From NCBI RefSeq assembly GCF_003130705.1, contig NZ_CP021354.1:3844001-3908000 (forward strand): a stretch of 64,000 nt of DNA, given 5' to 3'. The notes under the pieces are model-generated. The model was not told the origin of the DNA. It saw nothing but the letters and a program-made list of their open reading frames with translations, and did not search any database. A program made the translations under genes and the position numbers. This document shows positions 60,565-64,000 of this stretch, in pieces (within the stretch, counting starts at the first letter, position 1; every line of letters begins with the position of its first letter). Origin of the DNA: Rhodococcus oxybenzonivorans (GTDB lineage Bacteria > Actinomycetota > Actinomycetes > Mycobacteriales > Mycobacteriaceae).

Positions 60565-61977
60565 CTAGGCCAGATCTGCCGGAGCGGACAACGTTCCCCG
60601 GACCGCGGTCGCGGCGGCCACGAGCGGCGAGACGAGATGCGTCCGACCTCCCTTGCCTTGACGTCCCTCGAAGTTTCGGTTGGACGTGGAGGCCGAACGT
60701 TCCCCCGGCGCCAGCTGATCCGGGTTCATTCCGAGGCACATCGAGCACCCGGCCTGACGCCACTCGGCACCCGCAGCGGTGAAGATCTCGCCGAGTCCTT
60801 CCTTTTCCGCCTGCGCGCGAACCCGCATCGAGCCGGGCACAACGAGCATCCGGACGCCTTCCGCGACGTGGCGGCCACGCAGAACCTCGGCAACGGCACG
60901 AAGATCCTCGATCCGGCCGTTGGTGCACGAGCCGACGAAGACGGTGTCGATCGCAACCTCACGCAACGGGGTCCCGGCTTCGAGTCCCATGTAGGTCAAC
61001 GCTTTCTCGGCCGCCTGCCGTTCGCTCTCGTCGGCGATGTTTGCCGGATCGGGAACGGCCTCACCGAGCGGCAGACCCTGCCCGGGGTTGGTGCCCCACG
61101 TCACGAACGGCGTCAAAGTGCTCGCGTCGATGTGGACTTCGTTGTCGAAAACGGCGCCCTCGTCAGTCTTCAGCTGTTCCCACGCCGCCACTGCGGCGTC
61201 CCAGTCGGCGCCCTGGGGAGCATGCGGACGACCCTTGATGAATTCGTAGGTGGTCTCGTCGGGTGCGATCATCCCGGCGCGGGCACCCGCCTCGATCGAC
61301 ATGTTGCAGATGGTCATCCGCGCTTCCATCGACAGCTTCCGAATCGCCTCGCCGCGATATTCCAGAACGTAGCCCTGACCGCCGCCGGTTCCGATCTGCG
61401 CGATGACGGCGAGAATGAGGTCTTTACTCGTGACACCGTCGGGCAATTCGCCGTCGACGGTGACGGCCATCGTCTTGAAGGGCCGCAGCGACAGCGTCTG
61501 GGTCGCCATGACGTGCTCGACCTCGCTCGTGCCGATTCCCATCGCGAGTGCGCCGAAGGCGCCGTGCGTGGAGGTGTGGCTGTCACCGCACACCACCGTC
61601 ATGCCCGGCTGTGTCAGACCCAGCTGAGGGCCGACCACGTGCACGATGCCCTGATCGATGTTTCCCATCGGATGAAGACGGACACCGAACTCCTCGCAGT
61701 TCCGCCGGAGCGTGTCGACCTGAGTCCGGGAGATGGGGTCTGCGATCGGCTTGTCGATGTCCACGGTGGGAACGTTGTGGTCCTCGGTGGCGATCGTGAG
61801 ATCCGGCCGGCGCAGGGGCCTGCCGGCGAGCCGCAATCCGTCGAACGCCTGCGGGCTCGTCACTTCGTGAACGAGATGCAGGTCGATGTAGATGAGATCG
61901 GGATTGTTCCCCTCACCCCGAACGACGACATGGTCGTCCCACACCTTCTCTGCCAGGGTGCGTGCTTTCTCCGCCAT
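60565..61977 (-). CDS. leuC: 3-isopropylmalate dehydratase large subunit
   Basis: This is the iron-sulfur subunit of isopropylmalate isomerase. The ATG at 61977 ([17 protein letters not shown]) with AGAGG upstream gives 470 residues; the frame also opens at a GTG three codons earlier. The cluster cysteines are visible in [14 protein letters not shown] and GCSMCLGMN, and [17 protein letters not shown] is typical. Divergent from iclR, whose product probably controls it. Confidence 0.96.
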   Translation of the reverse strand: MAEKARTLAEKVWDDHVVVRGEGNNPDLIYIDLHLVHEVTSPQAFDGLRLAGRPLRRPDLTIATEDHNVPTVDIDKPIADPISRTQVDTLRRNCEEFGVRLHPMGNIDQGIVHVVGPQLGLTQPGMTVVCGDSHTSTHGAFGALAMGIGTSEVEHVMATQTLSLRPFKTMAVTVDGELPDGVTSKDLILAVIAQIGTGGGQGYVLEYRGEAIRKLSMEARMTICNMSIEAGARAGMIAPDETTYEFIKGRPHAPQGADWDAAVAAWEQLKTDEGAVFDNEVHIDASTLTPFVTWGTNPGQGLPLGEAVPDPANIADESERQAAEKALTYMGLEAGTPLREVAIDTVFVGSCTNGRIEDLRAVAEVLRGRHVAEGVRMLVVPGSMRVRAQAEKEGLGEIFTAAGAEWRQAGCSMCLGMNPDQLAPGERSASTSNRNFEGRQGKGGRTHLVSPLVAAATAVRGTLSAPADLA

Positions 61978-62089
61978 CTTCTCCACCTCTGTGTGTCACT
62001 TCGCACAGCGGGCTTCGGGCCGGTCCGCGGTGCGCTTGATGTCGTCAGTCTCATCCCGGGCACGCACTCGACGGAAGCCGTAGGTGCGC

Positions 62090-62128
62090 TATGATCCCAC
62101 CATGCGAGAAACTGGTATCGACCTATGA
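62090..62128 (+). promoter_or_regulatory. Leaderless promoter and 8-codon ORF before iclR
   Basis: TATGAT at 62090-62095 is a near-perfect -10, and six bases later an ATG at 62102 starts M-R-E-T-G-I-D-L and a TGA overlapping the iclR start as ATGA. The only Leu codon is the rare CTA. CTATG-n7-CATGC (62089-62105) and CTATG-n6-CATAG (62123-62138) are possible operator sites. Confidence 0.5.
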
Positions 62129-62826
62129 GACAGCATAGCGGCATCGGAGTGCTGGACAAAGCGGTAGGCGTGCTACATGCCGTGGCCGAGAAGCCCTGCA
62201 GCCTCACCGAACTGTGCTCGCGCACCGGACTACCCCGTGCCACCGCACACAGGCTGGCCGTAGGTCTCGAAGTGCACCGCCTCCTCACCCGGGACACGGA
62301 CGGACTCTGGTGCCCCGGCCCAGGCCTTGCCGAACTCGCTGCCACAGCCAATGATCCGCTCGTGTCGGCAGCAGCGCTCGTGCTTCCGCGGCTGCGCGAG
62401 ATCACCGGGGAGAGCGTGCAGTTGTACCGCCGGGAAGGCACCCAGCGCATCTGTGTGGCGGCCATGGAACCGCCGACCGGCCTGCGCGACACCGTCCTCG
62501 TCGGTGCCCGGCTTCCGATGAGCGCGGGCTCGGGCGCCAAGGTGCTACTCGCGTGGGCGGATCCCCAGACTCAGCGCGCCGTTCTTCCCGACGCCGCGTT
62601 CGGCGAACGCGTCCTCCTGGAAGTCCGTCGGCGAGGCTGGGCGCAGAGCGCCGCCGAACGGGAACCGGGCGTCGCCAGCGTCGCCGCGCCCGTTCGCGAC
62701 GGGAACGGTTCTGTCATCGCCGCCATTTCGGTGTCGGGGCCCATCGACAGGATGGGTAGACGGCCCGGAGCCCGATGGGCGGCTGATCTCCTCGCCGCTG
62801 CGGAAGCGTTGCACAAGCGACTGTGA
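62125..62826 (+). CDS. IclR-family regulator of leucine genes
   Basis: This 233-residue regulator starts at ATG 62125. The N-terminal winged helix has GVLDKAVGVLHAVAEKPCSL and TGLPRATAHRLAVGLEVHRLL; the C-terminal effector domain has LVGARLPMSAGSGAKVLLAW and SVAAPVRDGNGSVIAAISVSGP. By position it matches the IclR-type regulators (LtbR/NdgR type) divergent from leuCD in other Actinobacteria. It has no ribosome binding site of its own and seems to depend on the upstream 8-codon ORF. Confidence 0.9.
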   Translation: MRQHSGIGVLDKAVGVLHAVAEKPCSLTELCSRTGLPRATAHRLAVGLEVHRLLTRDTDGLWCPGPGLAELAATANDPLVSAAALVLPRLREITGESVQLYRREGTQRICVAAMEPPTGLRDTVLVGARLPMSAGSGAKVLLAWADPQTQRAVLPDAAFGERVLLEVRRRGWAQSAAEREPGVASVAAPVRDGNGSVIAAISVSGPIDRMGRRPGARWAADLLAAAEALHKRL

Positions 62827-62863
62827 ATATGCTCGGCCTCATCCGTACCGCGACAGGAGAGAC

Positions 62864-63385
62864 ATGATGGGCAGCAATCAGCGAGCACAGATCACGATGA
62901 CGGATTCGGAGATCACCGAATTCGTCGACCACAGTAGGGTCGCGACTCTCGCAACGGTGGGTGCGGACGGCCGACCGCACCTCGTGGCCATGTGGTACGC
63001 CGTGATCGACGGCGAGATCTGGTTCGAGACCAAGGCGAAGTCGCAGAAGGCAGTCAATCTGCGGCGAGACGACCGTGTCACGATCCTCATCGAGGACGGT
63101 GACACCTACGACACCCTGCGGGGTGTGTCGATCGACGGACGGGCCGAGGTCGTCGACGATCCGGACGCGCTGTTTGCCGTCGGCGTCAGCGTCTGGGAGC
63201 GGTACACGGGCCCCTATTCCGACGAACTCCGGCCCGCGGTCGACCAGATGATGCACAAGCGGATCGCTGTTCGTGTGGTTCCCGACCGTGTCCGGAGCTG
63301 GGACCACGCAAAGCTCGGTCTCCCGGCCATGCCCGTCGCCGGGACCACCGCCGCCTACCTGACGCAGCCCGCTCGCCGACAGTGA
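62864..63385 (+). CDS. PNPOx-fold F420- or flavin-dependent oxidoreductase family protein
   Basis: This 173-residue split-barrel protein (TEFVDHSRVATLATVGADGRPHLVAMWYAVIDG, SQKAVNLRRDDRVTILIEDG) resembles FDOR-B proteins such as Rv2991, which has the same place after the iclR gene. Those proteins bind F420. AGGAGA precedes the ATG at 62864. The substrate is unknown. Confidence 0.85.
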   Translation: MMGSNQRAQITMTDSEITEFVDHSRVATLATVGADGRPHLVAMWYAVIDGEIWFETKAKSQKAVNLRRDDRVTILIEDGDTYDTLRGVSIDGRAEVVDDPDALFAVGVSVWERYTGPYSDELRPAVDQMMHKRIAVRVVPDRVRSWDHAKLGLPAMPVAGTTAAYLTQPARRQ

Positions 63386-63497
63386 CGCGCGACGGCTGAT
63401 TCTTCTGCCACTGCCGCGCCCCCGGGAAAAATGAGGGGCATTCTCCATTCCACCGGCGTAACTTCACACAGTGAACCATCTACCGAGGGAGTTCGCC

Positions 63498-63665
63498 GTG
63501 GCCGAAGCGAGTAACGAAGAAATGCGAAAGAAATTCCGTGAGGCACTCGAACGGAAGAATCATCAGGCCGGAATGTCCACTCAGCACAAGGACGGCAATT
63601 CCAAAGTGCATCACGTGCACGGCCCGGCCGATCACAAACGCGAATTCCGCCGCAAGAGTGGATAA
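63498..63665 (+). CDS. DUF5302-type small protein
   Basis: This 55-residue basic protein starts at GTG 63498 (VAEASNEEMRKKFREALERK) with GAGGGAG before it, and continues GPADHKREFRRKSG. It is a small family widespread in Actinobacteria with unknown function. It ends before the terminator at 63688. Confidence 0.75.
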   Translation: MAEASNEEMRKKFREALERKNHQAGMSTQHKDGNSKVHHVHGPADHKREFRRKSG

Positions 63666-63687
63666 GCGAGCACACTGACAGAAAAGA

Positions 63688-63719
63688 GAAACACCCTCCA
63701 CCGAAGTGGAGGGTGTTTC
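63688..63719. terminator. Bidirectional 14-bp hairpin terminator
   Basis: GAAACACCCTCCAC (63688-63701) pairs perfectly with GTGGAGGGTGTTTC (63706-63719) around CGAA (UUCG on the minus strand). It closes the DUF5302 gene on one side and the tRNA-Glu transcript on the other, six bases past its 3' end, where TCTTTTC follows. Confidence 0.85.
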
Positions 63720-63724
63720 TTGTG

Positions 63725-63797
63725 TAGCCCCGACGGGATTCGAACCCGCGCTACCGCCTTGAGAGGGCGGCGTCCTAGGCCGCTAGACGACGGGGCC
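63725..63797 (-). tRNA. tRNA-Glu (anticodon CTC)
   Basis: This is a 73-nt cloverleaf on the minus strand. GGCCCCG at the 5' end pairs with CGGGGCT, the D-arm is TCGTCTAGCGGCCTAGGAC, the anticodon loop of CCGCCCTCTCAAGGCGG has CTC, and the T-arm has GGGTTCGAATCCC. The discriminator is A. CCA is not encoded. Confidence 0.93.
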
Positions 63798-63889
63798 AAG
63801 AACTTGGTATTGCACTAACCAGGTGTTGCTCTGGAAGCTCAGCAAGCATAACTTGCTGAAGTTCGGTAACAAAATCGGCCGAACTTCCG

Positions 63890-63961
63890 CTGGGGTACCA
63901 GGACTCGAACCTAGAATGGCGGTACCAGAAACCGCTGTGTTGCCAATTACACCATACCCCA
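63890..63961 (-). tRNA. tRNA-Gln (anticodon CTG)
   Basis: This is a 72-nt cloverleaf on the minus strand. TGGGGTA pairs with TACCCCA, the anticodon stem-loop GCGGTTTCTGGTACCGC has CTG, and the T-arm has AGGTTCGAGTCCT. The discriminator is G. It lies 92 bases upstream of tRNA-Glu on the same strand, so the two may be cotranscribed. Confidence 0.93.
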
Positions 63962-64000
63962 ATGGCCTGTTCGGACCGCTGAGCCGGAGGGCTCCGCGGG

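Overview
The window is high-GC actinobacterial chromosome, most likely Rhodococcus or a close relative in the Nocardiaceae. The evidence is the long, mycobacteria-like housekeeping order (rpsP-KH-rimM-trmD, rplS-lepB-rnhB-DUF2469-yraN-comM, ftsY-smc-acyP, mutM-rnc-rpmF-DUF177-sepIVA, coaD-rsmD-pyc-recG, thiL-ddl-gpsA-fbiD-ppk-mutT1-hupB-leuD-leuC-iclR) and lineage-specific genes such as sepIVA, fbiD and a lysine-tailed hupB. The genus is an inference.

Positions 1 to about 8,765 are the right part of a small integrated phage-like element. Read from its right end leftward it carries a large serine integrase, two small genes, a primase/helicase, a deeply symmetric non-coding segment with inverted arrays of an 8-bp repeat, a WhiB-like regulator, two related small genes, an HK97-type major capsid gene, a tiny Trp-rich ORF with a perfect ribosome binding site, and a convergent small gene. 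No portal, terminase, protease or tail gene is visible. The plan resembles the roughly 10-kb phiRv1/phiRv2 elements of Mycobacterium tuberculosis and suggests a capsid-encoding phage satellite. The left end lies outside the window. The element sits inside comM (yifB/Mg-chelatase family), whose last few dozen codons are missing, and it presumably separates comM from dprA.

Positions 8,760 to 20,100 hold the disrupted comM, yraN, a HAD-like gene, a patatin-like lipase, DUF2469, rnhB, lepB, rplS, a membrane protein, tex, trmD, rimM, the KH protein and rpsP. Positions 20,280 to 32,836 hold an amidohydrolase, ffh, the nitrogen-control set glnD-glnB-amtB (transcribed amtB to glnD), ftsY, smc and acyP. 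Both GTPases of the signal recognition pathway, Ffh and FtsY, therefore flank the ammonium genes. Positions 32,838 to 47,025 hold a secreted beta-propeller protein, osmC, a PNPOx-fold gene, mutM, rnc, rpmF, DUF177, sepIVA, coaD, rsmD, pyc, recG and a FakA-like kinase.

Positions 47,237 to the end hold rpmB, a crotonase, ung, a gamma-carbonic anhydrase, thiL (apparently with an ATC start), an Lrp-type ligand domain, a DUF3515 protein, ddl, a PLP enzyme, gpsA, fbiD, ppk, mutT1, hupB, leuD-leuC, a divergent IclR regulator on an apparently leaderless transcript with an 8-codon upstream ORF, an FDOR-type protein, a DUF5302 protein, and tRNA-Glu and tRNA-Gln.

Most of the core is ordinary. The strongest candidates for something undescribed are the element itself and the nested palindrome at 3653-3847, which looks like its replication origin.
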